Positions 6,947-14,897 of a DNA stretch of 16,991 bases are shown one piece after another. The stretch lies in assembly GCA_002171315.2 (NCBI GenBank), contig NHFS02000022.1:3508-20498 (forward strand), written 5' to 3'. Within the stretch, counting starts at the first letter, position 1, and every line of letters starts with the position of its first letter. The position numbers and the translations under genes were made by a program. Origin of the DNA: Euryarchaeota archaeon TMED117. GTDB taxonomy: Archaea > Thermoplasmatota > Poseidoniia > Poseidoniales > Poseidoniaceae. A model generated the notes under the pieces. It ran no database searches. It was not told the DNA's origin and saw only the letters and a list, made by a program, of their open reading frames with translations.

Positions 6947-9900
6947 ATGCGTCAAACAACAAAATCATTTACTTTAGTCAGCTTAATGCTCCTTTCAGCA
7001 TTTTCTGGATTAATTATCGGAACCGAAGAAGCAGAAGCTTCACAAGTTGTCATTACAGAAGCCGTTCGTATCGTTGATGGAGGAACTGCATCCGACGCTC
7101 AAACAACAGTAGCATCCGATAGTGAAGGGAACGTACACGTGGTATGGACTCGAAACAATCAGCACCTGTATTACTCCATGCTATCGCCTCGTGGAGAAAC
7201 CTTAATCGATGCTACTCAGATCACAAATCCTGGGCTTCACAAAGTATGGCATCCGGATATGGTCATCGACGATAACGATCGAATTCACATCGTTTGGGCG
7301 GATAAATCTGGCCAATACAAAATTATGTACACTTCACTAAATCCTTACCTTGCACCTTTGGATGGTATGGCTGCTGAGGACAGCGGAATCTCTCAAATCG
7401 ATGACACCATCCTTTCCATGCGCGCTCAAGACAGAGACTGGCCATCAATTGATGCAGATAGCAAAGGCAACCTGCACATTGCATGGCAAGATTCCTACGA
7501 CGAACTTCAAATGTTCTTCAACCAACCTCAAATCTACTATACTATGATTCAACCAGAATTTGCTTCTGGAAGCATCCTCACTCTTTTCGAAGACACTCTT
7601 CTGACCCCGATTATCGGTCACAAGGGCCACCCTGACATCGTTGTCGACTCAAACGATCTTGTTCAGATTGCTTGGGATGACACTCGAGGTGGCAAGGTCG
7701 AACTGGTCTTCATCGTCGATACATCAGGTTCAATGTATTCTGAATGGGCAGATGTTTGCACGGTCATTTACGGTGGAAACTTCGCAGCAGGAGGATACTT
7801 CCAAGGTTTGAAGCCAATGCTTGAAGAAGGAAACATGACCGTTTACGAGACCATTTATGGACTCGGAAACTCCCTCCCAGGTGCTGCAAGCAGTGGTAAC
7901 TGTGCAACGCATAACAAGAACGCAGGACCGCGTTCAACCGCTCTCGGAATTCAACCTGGTGACGATTCTGGCGGAATTAGAAAACTTCCAGGAACTGTAT
8001 ACAACGGCAATACCTACTCTGGATATTCTGGTGAAGATTGGGGCCCAGGAACAAACTGGGCTTGCCTGTCTTGGAAGGATGCTCAAGGAAATGTTCCAGG
8101 AAATCCACCAACACAAGATGACCACAAATGGAATCCAAACGCAACAAAGATTGCAATCCCTATCTCCGATGAAGGTCCAAAGGATGGAGACCCAGCACAG
8201 CAAGCAGATGACACCACTTCAATTGAAGAAGCTCACGACAACTGCGTTATTGCTGGTGTCGTTCCCGTCGGAATGTACGGTCAAACATACGGTGGAGCAA
8301 CAGGTGTCCAATCTCACTTCAAAGATCTATCACAATGTCCAAACGGCATCCAAAGTACCGCTACACGAAATTGCCCTGCCAACACAATCCGCTCAACAAG
8401 TGCTGGTGGACAAGTCTACGAATTCCCATCAGGAACCGGTGGCGCAAGTTCAATGGCTCTTCTCGTCGAAGCAATGGTCTACATCTCCACAAACAACTCT
8501 CGTGAAATCTACATGTCGGTTCTAGACCCATACGGTAAGATGGACAACGATCCAAGCTGGACCCCTGGTGTCGCAGGAACTGTTGTACAGAACGGAGGCT
8601 ATGTTGAAGACACTGGTAAGGGATCAGAAGGACATCTTATCGTTGTCAATGATACTCGTGTCACCATCGATGACGCTTACTCATTCCACCCATCTATTGG
8701 TGTGGATATGGAAGGTAACACACACATTGCGTGGATGGACGGCCGTGATTATGGATTTGAAAAGGATGTTAACTACGAAGTGTACTACACCAAACTTCGT
8801 CTGCAAGGTGCCGGAGAATTCGACGGCCGCGACGATGGATTATCCACATATGCGATCAAGAAGATTAACGATACCCCTATCTCAAATGTTGAAACATATG
8901 CTGGCTTACCACAAAACTCTCCATGGGGAGGAAACTCAGTATTCCCTTCACTTCTAACCGATGACCAAAATCAAATTCATATTGCGTGGGTTGACTCAGG
9001 CAACACCTCTGCTGGTGAAGAAATCCAGTATGTTCGCCTCAACCACACGGATTTGCAAGGCGACGGATTGACTGCGCTTGACCCATGGGAAATTGTACCG
9101 ATTACGAAATGGTCTTCGAACAAACTAGGTCCGAACTCAGGCTATAAACCAAGCATAGGAATGCCTCCAGCATTCTCAAACGATCTCGGTAGCGGTGCTC
9201 ACGTTGCTTGGTCTGATACAAACAAGTGCAACGACCAAGCCAACAACAACCGATTTACTATCTGCTACTCGCACGTTCTTACAGGACAAGTCGATGTAGA
9301 ATTTGAGGAAGGAGAAACCTTCTATCATGTGATTGAGCCAGGTGAGCAAACCATCTACAATCTATCCATGAATAACTCAACGCCAGGCCCTAAGGATTTG
9401 GTTGCAGATACATACGGCCTTAACATCACAGGTGTCCCAACAAACTGGACAGCAACACTGTTCTTTGCTGACAACCATACTGCAATCTTCCCAGATACTG
9501 CAATCTTCCTCGAAGGTGGCGAATCTATTCGCTTCTACCTCCGTGTTCGAGCACCGTCAATCTATCAAGCGAATGCGGATGAGCTCGCTGAAATACGGGT
9601 TGATGCGAAGTCCTACAAAGATCCAGCAATTCGTTCTGAACTAACCACTCTAACACTTATGGACGTTGTACACGGAATCGATTTGGATACTTCCCACAGC
9701 GTCGCTGACGTTGAACAAGGACAAACAGCCATCTTCTCGATTACGATTACAAATACAGGAAACGTAGCCGATACATTCCTCTTCTGGGATCCACAAACTC
9801 TGGAAGGAAGACAAGAATGGCTGCTACCATTTGCATGGGACGTTAATTTCCCAATGAGTGTACAACTTGATCCTCAGCAGACTGTAACAAAGAACCTAGA

Positions 9901-11959
9901 GATTAATGTTCCAACCTCTGAAGACCCTGGTGCATTCGTCATATTACTCAAGGGCTGGTCTGCAGGTGAGCCGATTAAGTCTGTAGAGAAAGGAACCTAT
10001 GATATTCTTGAACTCGGTGTCTTTGTATCGATTCGTTCTTCGAACAACATCATGATGAATATCAGTGATCAATCAGCGCGAGTAACACCTGCGCCGTATA
10101 TGCCTACTGCGCTTGAACCGAATTGCCATACCTTCGAGATCGATGTCACCAAGAATTTCGATTCAGGGGATCTTGTATTCTCCACACCGGGAACAACAGA
10201 AAATGAAGATAATTGGACCATTGATGTCATCTTCCCAACAGGATTGCCTCTCAACCCAGATGGCGTCTCACGTTCTTGGATTATTCTCAATGGAGATGAA
10301 TCAAGAACTCACGAGGTCAAGGTCAAGATCTGTGCTCCAGATGATTCTATTGCAGGTCTCGGAAAGGCGGTAACACTGAAAGCAAATCTGAAGGGGTACC
10401 CTAAGATCTCGGCATCAAAGATTCTCCAAGTCGATATCAACCACGTTTACAAACTTGATACAGCCATCGATTTGGGAGAAAACCCCGACATGACCGTTAA
10501 CCCAGGCGATTCAATCACACTTCCAACAACTGTCATGAATGAAGGAAACGGTCCAGACCGATTCGACTACACGCTTGCCCGTGTTACTGATTCATCTGGC
10601 GTTGACGTCATTTGGGATATTGAAGTGCCAAGAAATACTCTCGAAGAACTTGATGTAGGATCAGAGCAATTGTTCGAGGTTCTGATGAACGTTCCTCAGC
10701 AAGTACCCGCAGGAGACTACACTGTTGTATTCAACACATACTCTGAACAATCCTATCCTGACGCATCAGGTCGCATGACACGATTGCGTGACGTTACAAC
10801 GCTGCAGGTAACTGTGAACGAATTCTATGACATGCAAATCTCAATGGATCCAACCGTTGAAAACGATGTCAAAACCACTGCGCCAGGGCGTATTGTTCGA
10901 TTCGTTGTTAACATTACAAATGCAGGAAACGTTCCAGACGTTCCAACACTGGATAACCACACCTCAACAAAAACAGGGTCGGATCTTGTGTGGACCGAAA
11001 CCCCTGGAATGGGAACTCTTGACGGATGGGGCGTTTCATGGAAGATCCTACGACAAGTAGGACTTGACCTAGAGAGCGAAGAAGACTGTGTTGTCACAGA
11101 ATCAACGGCAAGCTCCTTCCCAGAAGACAGTTGTGTCTATCTTCAAGACATCAATGAATGGCGCCTTCCTGAGATGGCTCCTTACGAAACCTACACCATG
11201 GTAGCAATTGTTTCCATTGATCCAGGCGCACAACTTCTAACAAGAAGCCTTGGATTGAAGGTAGTTTCAATGATGGGCGGTATGGAAGATGGTGGAGATC
11301 ACGATGAAAGTGCTGCATGGGACGGAGACAGCCTTGATACCAATGAAAAGATAGTTACAGTAAGCCTCCGCGCTCCTGACTTGGTTGTTAGAGTTGCTGC
11401 AACAGACAAGAATTCAGCAGATGTAGGTGAATCCATACCAATCAGAATTGAAATTGTAAACACCGGAAACGTTCATGCTACAAACATTGAAGTTATTCTT
11501 TGTGAATACGATGATGACGACATGAAGGATACTATTCGTAAGAACAACAACATGTGCGATGAAGACAGCATTGTCATGCGACAAGAGATTGGAGCAATCG
11601 ACAAGCCTGATGATTCACAGAAAGATGGGCGTGTTGTTGAATTGTACATGCTTTACCCAGTTACTGCTGGTACCAAGAACGTATACGTTGTTGTTGACCC
11701 AGGCAACAACATCGTCGAAGCAAGCGAAGGAAACAACGTTCTTCGTATCTCGAATGAACTTGGGTCCTCTAATCCGTTCCTCGATGTTGCAGGAGAAGTT
11801 GCTGGAAAGGTAGCTCTTCCAACAATGATTGTTCTTCTCACCTTTGCTCTCTTCGGTGTTCTCTTCCTTGTCGGAAAGGGACGCAGAGCAGACGTAAAGG
11901 ATCGAATAGCCGAACAATCTTCTCTGATGTCTGTACTTGGCTCAGAAGATTCTGATTGA
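6947..11959 (+). CDS. Giant secreted surface protein: beta-propeller with inserted VWA domain, CARDB/NEW3-like stalk, C-terminal membrane anchor
   Basis: The product is 1670 residues. Residues 1-31 form a Sec signal peptide (MRQTTK basic end, hydrophobic core, AEAS). Seven propeller-type repeats follow, each built on a (H/W)PxIxxDxxxxxHIAWxD core, near residues 50, 102, 164, 224, 578, 664 and 732. A complete VWA domain (about 252-516) sits inside repeat 4: MIDAS DTSGS from D258, GPGTNW, and IPISDEG for the third metal loop, with six Cys. From about 790 a stalk of beta-sandwich domains carries repeated xNxGN signatures (ITNTGNVAD, VMNEGNGPD, ITNAGNVPD, IVNTGNVHA), like NEW3 and CARDB domains; the last ends in VDPGNNIVEASEGNN, typical of CARDB. 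One membrane helix (about 1623-1646) is followed by a basic, short cytoplasmic tail. This suggests an adhesive or protein-binding head on an extended stalk outside the cell. The ligand is unknown. It has its own promoter-like leader. Confidence 0.9.
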   Translation: MRQTTKSFTLVSLMLLSAFSGLIIGTEEAEASQVVITEAVRIVDGGTASDAQTTVASDSEGNVHVVWTRNNQHLYYSMLSPRGETLIDATQITNPGLHKVWHPDMVIDDNDRIHIVWADKSGQYKIMYTSLNPYLAPLDGMAAEDSGISQIDDTILSMRAQDRDWPSIDADSKGNLHIAWQDSYDELQMFFNQPQIYYTMIQPEFASGSILTLFEDTLLTPIIGHKGHPDIVVDSNDLVQIAWDDTRGGKVELVFIVDTSGSMYSEWADVCTVIYGGNFAAGGYFQGLKPMLEEGNMTVYETIYGLGNSLPGAASSGNCATHNKNAGPRSTALGIQPGDDSGGIRKLPGTVYNGNTYSGYSGEDWGPGTNWACLSWKDAQGNVPGNPPTQDDHKWNPNATKIAIPISDEGPKDGDPAQQADDTTSIEEAHDNCVIAGVVPVGMYGQTYGGATGVQSHFKDLSQCPNGIQSTATRNCPANTIRSTSAGGQVYEFPSGTGGASSMALLVEAMVYISTNNSREIYMSVLDPYGKMDNDPSWTPGVAGTVVQNGGYVEDTGKGSEGHLIVVNDTRVTIDDAYSFHPSIGVDMEGNTHIAWMDGRDYGFEKDVNYEVYYTKLRLQGAGEFDGRDDGLSTYAIKKINDTPISNVETYAGLPQNSPWGGNSVFPSLLTDDQNQIHIAWVDSGNTSAGEEIQYVRLNHTDLQGDGLTALDPWEIVPITKWSSNKLGPNSGYKPSIGMPPAFSNDLGSGAHVAWSDTNKCNDQANNNRFTICYSHVLTGQVDVEFEEGETFYHVIEPGEQTIYNLSMNNSTPGPKDLVADTYGLNITGVPTNWTATLFFADNHTAIFPDTAIFLEGGESIRFYLRVRAPSIYQANADELAEIRVDAKSYKDPAIRSELTTLTLMDVVHGIDLDTSHSVADVEQGQTAIFSITITNTGNVADTFLFWDPQTLEGRQEWLLPFAWDVNFPMSVQLDPQQTVTKNLEINVPTSEDPGAFVILLKGWSAGEPIKSVEKGTYDILELGVFVSIRSSNNIMMNISDQSARVTPAPYMPTALEPNCHTFEIDVTKNFDSGDLVFSTPGTTENEDNWTIDVIFPTGLPLNPDGVSRSWIILNGDESRTHEVKVKICAPDDSIAGLGKAVTLKANLKGYPKISASKILQVDINHVYKLDTAIDLGENPDMTVNPGDSITLPTTVMNEGNGPDRFDYTLARVTDSSGVDVIWDIEVPRNTLEELDVGSEQLFEVLMNVPQQVPAGDYTVVFNTYSEQSYPDASGRMTRLRDVTTLQVTVNEFYDMQISMDPTVENDVKTTAPGRIVRFVVNITNAGNVPDVPTLDNHTSTKTGSDLVWTETPGMGTLDGWGVSWKILRQVGLDLESEEDCVVTESTASSFPEDSCVYLQDINEWRLPEMAPYETYTMVAIVSIDPGAQLLTRSLGLKVVSMMGGMEDGGDHDESAAWDGDSLDTNEKIVTVSLRAPDLVVRVAATDKNSADVGESIPIRIEIVNTGNVHATNIEVILCEYDDDDMKDTIRKNNNMCDEDSIVMRQEIGAIDKPDDSQKDGRVVELYMLYPVTAGTKNVYVVVDPGNNIVEASEGNNVLRISNELGSSNPFLDVAGEVAGKVALPTMIVLLTFALFGVLFLVGKGRRADVKDRIAEQSSLMSVLGSEDSD
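7094..9286 (+). repeat. Seven coded beta-propeller blade repeats (protein-level repeat)
   Basis: Repeat cores start near 7094, 7250, 7436, 7616, 8678, 8936 and 9140. Shared elements are P-S/D-I-x-x-D, a H-I-A-W or H-V-V-W strand followed by D, and a Y-Y-x-x-L strand. Spacing is about 50-85 residues except for repeat 4, which is split by the VWA insertion. The DNA is too diverged to be called a nucleotide repeat. Confidence 0.7.
7697..8500 (+). other. VWA domain inserted within propeller repeat 4 (domain inside CDS)
   Basis: The repeat runs HPDIVVDSN..QIAWDDTRGG up to about 7695, then VWA strand 1 (VELVFIVDTSGSM) starts. After the last VWA helix (MALLVEAMVYIST) the missing blade strand REIYMSVLDP resumes at 8501. 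All three MIDAS loops are present, so metal binding is plausible. An extra loop of roughly 100 residues lies between MIDAS loops 1 and 2. Confidence 0.7.
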
Positions 11960-11962
11960 AGT

Positions 11963-12697
11963 CTAACCTAGCCACCAGCGAAGAGAGGAGTTGTCGCTAA
12001 TGGCGACAACTTCACCAGATCTGTCCGAGCGTTGCCTTTCAACCAATTCTCGTACACGCGTCATGACGGCAGAGATATCTTTCTCAGAAAGTTGCAATTC
12101 TTTTGCCATCAAACCAAGATCAGGCTGTATCCTTGGAGTTTCAATAAGAGCGTGCACCATTGTCCGCTGTGAGTAGTTTTCGAAATCAGAATCAACTGCA
12201 GCAGAAATACGCCCTCGAATTTGTTGATGTAAGGCGATTAACGCATCTCTTTGACGATCTAATGCTTCAAGCTGAACATTGAGTTGGTCAAGATGGAGAA
12301 CACCTTCAGTAACGCTAATCTTTTTGCGTCCACTGACTTGTTCTGCGATTGGTACAACCTCGGAAGGTAATTTTGAGCTCAACCGAAGAGGCCCCCCGGC
12401 TGGAAGTTTTCTTTTTTCTATCTTGAAGAGATCAGGGCCAAGGTCAATTCGCAATGAAAAAGCCTCTTGGACTCGAAAAATAGTTCTTGGAGGCCCTCCC
12501 TTTTCACTTGCAACCTGCATCTTTTCGACGAATCCTCCATTCTCTAATTCCCTCAAATTTTTCTTGATAGCCTGCTGACTGATTCCAATAAGTTCAGCCA
12601 ACTGCATAGGATAATGAGGTTCCCGAACAAGGCGCTCGAGAATCAATCTGCGGGTCTTATTCTGAAGAAGATTCAATGTTTTATCGAGGTCACCCAT
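11963..12697 (-). CDS. Winged-helix transcriptional regulator (ArsR-like, COG1777-like), possibly with two DNA-binding ends
   Basis: The 244-residue protein starts with a clear ArsR-type winged helix at about residues 8-80: NKTRRLILERLVREPHYP, then the helix-turn-helix LAELIGISQQAIKKNLREL and a wing with GGPPRTIFRV. SLRIDLGPDLF follows, as in archaeal regulators of the COG1777 type. Residues 132-166 form a probable coiled coil (LDQLNVQLEALDRQRDALIALHQQI), likely for dimerisation. A second HTH-like unit is seen at about 178-222 (LGLMAKELQLSEKDISAVMTRVREL). The ATG at 12697 is chosen because AGGTTGA lies 5 bases upstream and the fold begins at once; an in-frame ATG at 12733 would add 12 residues. 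It is the last gene of the leftward unit, 66 bases after the membrane protein. The regulated genes and the signal are unknown. Confidence 0.87.
   Translation of the reverse strand: MGDLDKTLNLLQNKTRRLILERLVREPHYPMQLAELIGISQQAIKKNLRELENGGFVEKMQVASEKGGPPRTIFRVQEAFSLRIDLGPDLFKIEKRKLPAGGPLRLSSKLPSEVVPIAEQVSGRKKISVTEGVLHLDQLNVQLEALDRQRDALIALHQQIRGRISAAVDSDFENYSQRTMVHALIETPRIQPDLGLMAKELQLSEKDISAVMTRVRELVERQRSDRSGEVVAISDNSSLRWWLG
11989..12011. repeat. Perfect 9-bp inverted repeat at the convergent gene junction
   Basis: Arms AGTTGTCGC (11989-11997) and GCGACAACT (12003-12011) enclose the loop TAATG. The repeat starts 30 bases after the surface-protein stop codon and lies within the 3' end of the minus-strand regulator, where it encodes VVAISDNS. 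It could form a 3'-end hairpin on the plus-strand transcript, or be a protein-binding site. No T tract follows, so it is not a standard intrinsic terminator. Confidence 0.45.
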
Positions 12698-12714
12698 ACT
12701 ACTCAACCTGTAGT
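12698..12714 (-). promoter_or_regulatory. Inverted repeat enclosing the Shine-Dalgarno of the regulator gene
   Basis: On the minus strand ACTAC and GTAGT flank the seven bases AGGTTGA, directly before the ATG at 12697. The arms are a perfect 5-bp inverted repeat, so the ribosome site would sit in a hairpin loop; alternatively this is an operator for the regulator's own gene. Short arms make chance possible. Confidence 0.25.
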
Positions 12715-12763
12715 TACGTAGCGCCCCCCTCATTTGAACTCGTCGAAAATTTCAGAGTCGAAA

Positions 12764-13756
12764 TCAGTCTTCGTCCCAAGATTGCCAATCTTGGTTCTCT
12801 GCTTTGGGTATCTTTCGACTTGGTTTTTCCACTTCAACCCGAGCCTGTTTGATCGGCTTACTTGCTACAACCGAACTTCCAGGGGAAGTGGGGAATGGAT
12901 CTGGAACAGTTTCTTCTTCAGGAGTTGATGCAGAGTCTACATCTCCTCTCATCAGCGCATAGACTTGTTCAGTGGTCAGCATGCTTCCAGCAGCGACATG
13001 TTGCTGTCCGCCCATCTGAGTCTGAGGAGAGGAATTTTTCTGGCCAACATATTCCCCAGTCCGAATATCAAAATCAAGACCGTCTGTTGTCTCGTTTTGT
13101 TGCTGATTGAGTTGTGTTTGAATGTTATCTGGGGTGTAATCAGTAAGCGGCATGAGGTTACCATCAGGCCCTACAACAACCATGACATTCTTCTTTCGAT
13201 TTTGTGAGAAGGCTAAGAGGACTCCAGATAATGGAAGTAAGAGAATTCCAAGACAGCACAACAAGCCTCCGGTAAGAAGGGATGTTGACGAAAGAACACC
13301 GTCTTCCATACTATCGATGGATGTAAACCAAATCGTTTCGTTTCCACATTCTCCATCACATTCAACTTCGAGAATGTATTCTCCTTTGTCAACAATAATC
13401 CACGTCCCAAGAGTATCAAAGGCCTGTCCATCGCTTGACATTGCTTCCCAATCGAGTTTGCATTTGGATTCCCTAAGTGGCTCTTTAATCAGAGAGACAT
13501 CAAGTTCAGAAAGAGTCACGTTACCATCGAATCCAGTACCATAAGCACGGTAACAACCAACATCATCTACTTCGATGAGTGTCTGTTGATCTGTTTCTGT
13601 GTTTATGACTGCAATGTTGTTGTTGCGAGGATCTAGTAACTCGTCTACTGTATCCATTTGAGAAAGGAGAAGGACACTGCCAAGAACTAAACTGACTAAT
13701 GATGCAATCAAGATTCGGAAGGGCCAACGGCTCTTCTTCTGTTCCTCCATATTCAC
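12764..13756 (-). CDS. Uncharacterised two-helix membrane protein with an external Cys-containing domain
   Basis: I do not recognise this 330-residue protein. A short basic N-terminus leads into a membrane helix at about residues 13-33. Residues 34-157 are acidic and beta-rich with four Cys (68, 99, 133, 137), which could make two disulphides outside the cell. A second helix at 158-184 is followed by RKK and a cytoplasmic tail with a short folded-looking part (VMVVVGPDGNLMPLTDYTPDNI), then low-complexity Gln, Ser and Pro-rich sequence, the segment MLTTEQVYALMRGD, and an end rich in Trp and Asp (DWQSWDED). The start is GTG at 13756, preceded by GGAGTGGTG; an ATG two codons later is equally plausible. 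It lies 40 bases after top6A and is probably co-transcribed with it. A sensor or envelope-tether role is only a guess. Confidence 0.8.
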   Translation of the reverse strand: MNMEEQKKSRWPFRILIASLVSLVLGSVLLLSQMDTVDELLDPRNNNIAVINTETDQQTLIEVDDVGCYRAYGTGFDGNVTLSELDVSLIKEPLRESKCKLDWEAMSSDGQAFDTLGTWIIVDKGEYILEVECDGECGNETIWFTSIDSMEDGVLSSTSLLTGGLLCCLGILLLPLSGVLLAFSQNRKKNVMVVVGPDGNLMPLTDYTPDNIQTQLNQQQNETTDGLDFDIRTGEYVGQKNSSPQTQMGGQQHVAAGSMLTTEQVYALMRGDVDSASTPEEETVPDPFPTSPGSSVVASKPIKQARVEVEKPSRKIPKAENQDWQSWDED

Positions 13757-13796
13757 GTCGAAGCACCACTCCTCAAAGAAGGCTCGCTTTATTGAA

Positions 13797-14897
13797 TCAG
13801 TTTAAACCGAGTTCTGCTAATTTCTCAGGCAAGTATGTTTCAGTAACGAAATCGAGACCATACTTTGCTAACGATTGCTGTTCAGCCTTCTTTCCAATTT
13901 CAAGCATCATATTGATTTGTTCTTGCCACCAGCCATCTGCAAACCGAGGGTCGCTTAATTCAGCATTCAACGCTTCTATGTCTTTCTTTGAGAGATCATC
14001 GCTTGGTAAATCGTAGGCGAGAATATCGTCAGCAGTAATCCCCAGATACGTCGACGAAGGGGTTGCAAGATATTCTGATATGTGCGCTGTCTTGATAGCA
14101 CCATAAGCGATTGATGCAAAAATTCTGAAAGACCATGGATCACCGTCAAGGAAGACGACTACAGGCAGATCCCATTCTTCGCTCATCCTCTTCATGATTC
14201 TTCGAGTTGAACGAGCAGGCTGTCCTTTCAAATGGAGTAATGCACAATCGAAATCCTCATCAAAACCATTCTCAACCAAACGATCAAACATACCACCTGT
14301 CTCAATTGCCATGATAAATTTGACATCATGCTCCAAGAATTCAATCTTCTCTTTCTCGACATTATATGGAACGCCATAACCACTGTCTCCGACATCATCT
14401 CTTGCATTGATTCGCATCCATTGCCCACGTCGGTTTCGTTCACGCAAGGTGATGTTACCAATCATTCTCGCCCCGTCTTCTTCAGGACGAAGTTTGAAAT
14501 CTTCTCGCAGACAGCGTGTTACAATTTCTAAATCTTCAGCAAGATTGTTGCTTTCATTTTGGCCTTGGAATTTCCCGAGACCCCATCCTTCCGAAATATA
14601 GTACATTTCACGAAGCGTTGATGATTTGCCGTCATCGATCATGCCTTCAATAAACTCAATGACGTGTAAAGCTCGCAATAACTGCTTTGCAGAGCCAAGG
14701 CTTGTAGCGTCACGAATGGTTTGCTTCTTTCCATACTTGTAAACTCCTAGTTTAGGATCAAATCCAATGTTATTCTTCGTTCGTACCGGCAGCGTCATTG
14801 TAGGAGGGTCTCCCTTGACAATACGGTCATACATTTCACGGACAACACCGTGTAGGGCCAATTTCGTTTCTTCAACAGATTTGCGTACAGCTACCAT
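13797..14897 (-). CDS. top6A: DNA topoisomerase VI subunit A (Spo11-like DNA-cleaving subunit)
   Basis: The 366-residue product makes the transient double-strand break used by type IIB topoisomerase VI to relax and decatenate DNA. The winged-helix CAP region holds STLREMYYISEGWG; by alignment with Spo11 the second Tyr (Y100) is the nucleophile that attaches to DNA. The Toprim domain has its acidic metal-binding residues in AIETGG (E199) and LDGDPWSFRI (D251, D253). ARSTRRIMKR and AHISEYLATP are also typical of the family. Length matches archaeal subunits. The ATG at 14897 overlaps the TAA of top6B by one base (TAATG) and has a perfect GGAGGTGAT five bases upstream, so the two subunits are translationally coupled, which suits an A2B2 complex. 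No key residue is missing. Confidence 0.97.
   Translation of the reverse strand: MVAVRKSVEETKLALHGVVREMYDRIVKGDPPTMTLPVRTKNNIGFDPKLGVYKYGKKQTIRDATSLGSAKQLLRALHVIEFIEGMIDDGKSSTLREMYYISEGWGLGKFQGQNESNNLAEDLEIVTRCLREDFKLRPEEDGARMIGNITLRERNRRGQWMRINARDDVGDSGYGVPYNVEKEKIEFLEHDVKFIMAIETGGMFDRLVENGFDEDFDCALLHLKGQPARSTRRIMKRMSEEWDLPVVVFLDGDPWSFRIFASIAYGAIKTAHISEYLATPSSTYLGITADDILAYDLPSDDLSKKDIEALNAELSDPRFADGWWQEQINMMLEIGKKAEQQSLAKYGLDFVTETYLPEKLAELGLN

Noticed and set aside
7857..8525. 222-residue open frame on the plus strand inside the surface-protein gene
   Set aside because: It is an out-of-frame shadow of the VWA region: Gln and Thr-rich low-complexity translation, no ribosome site and no recognisable domain.
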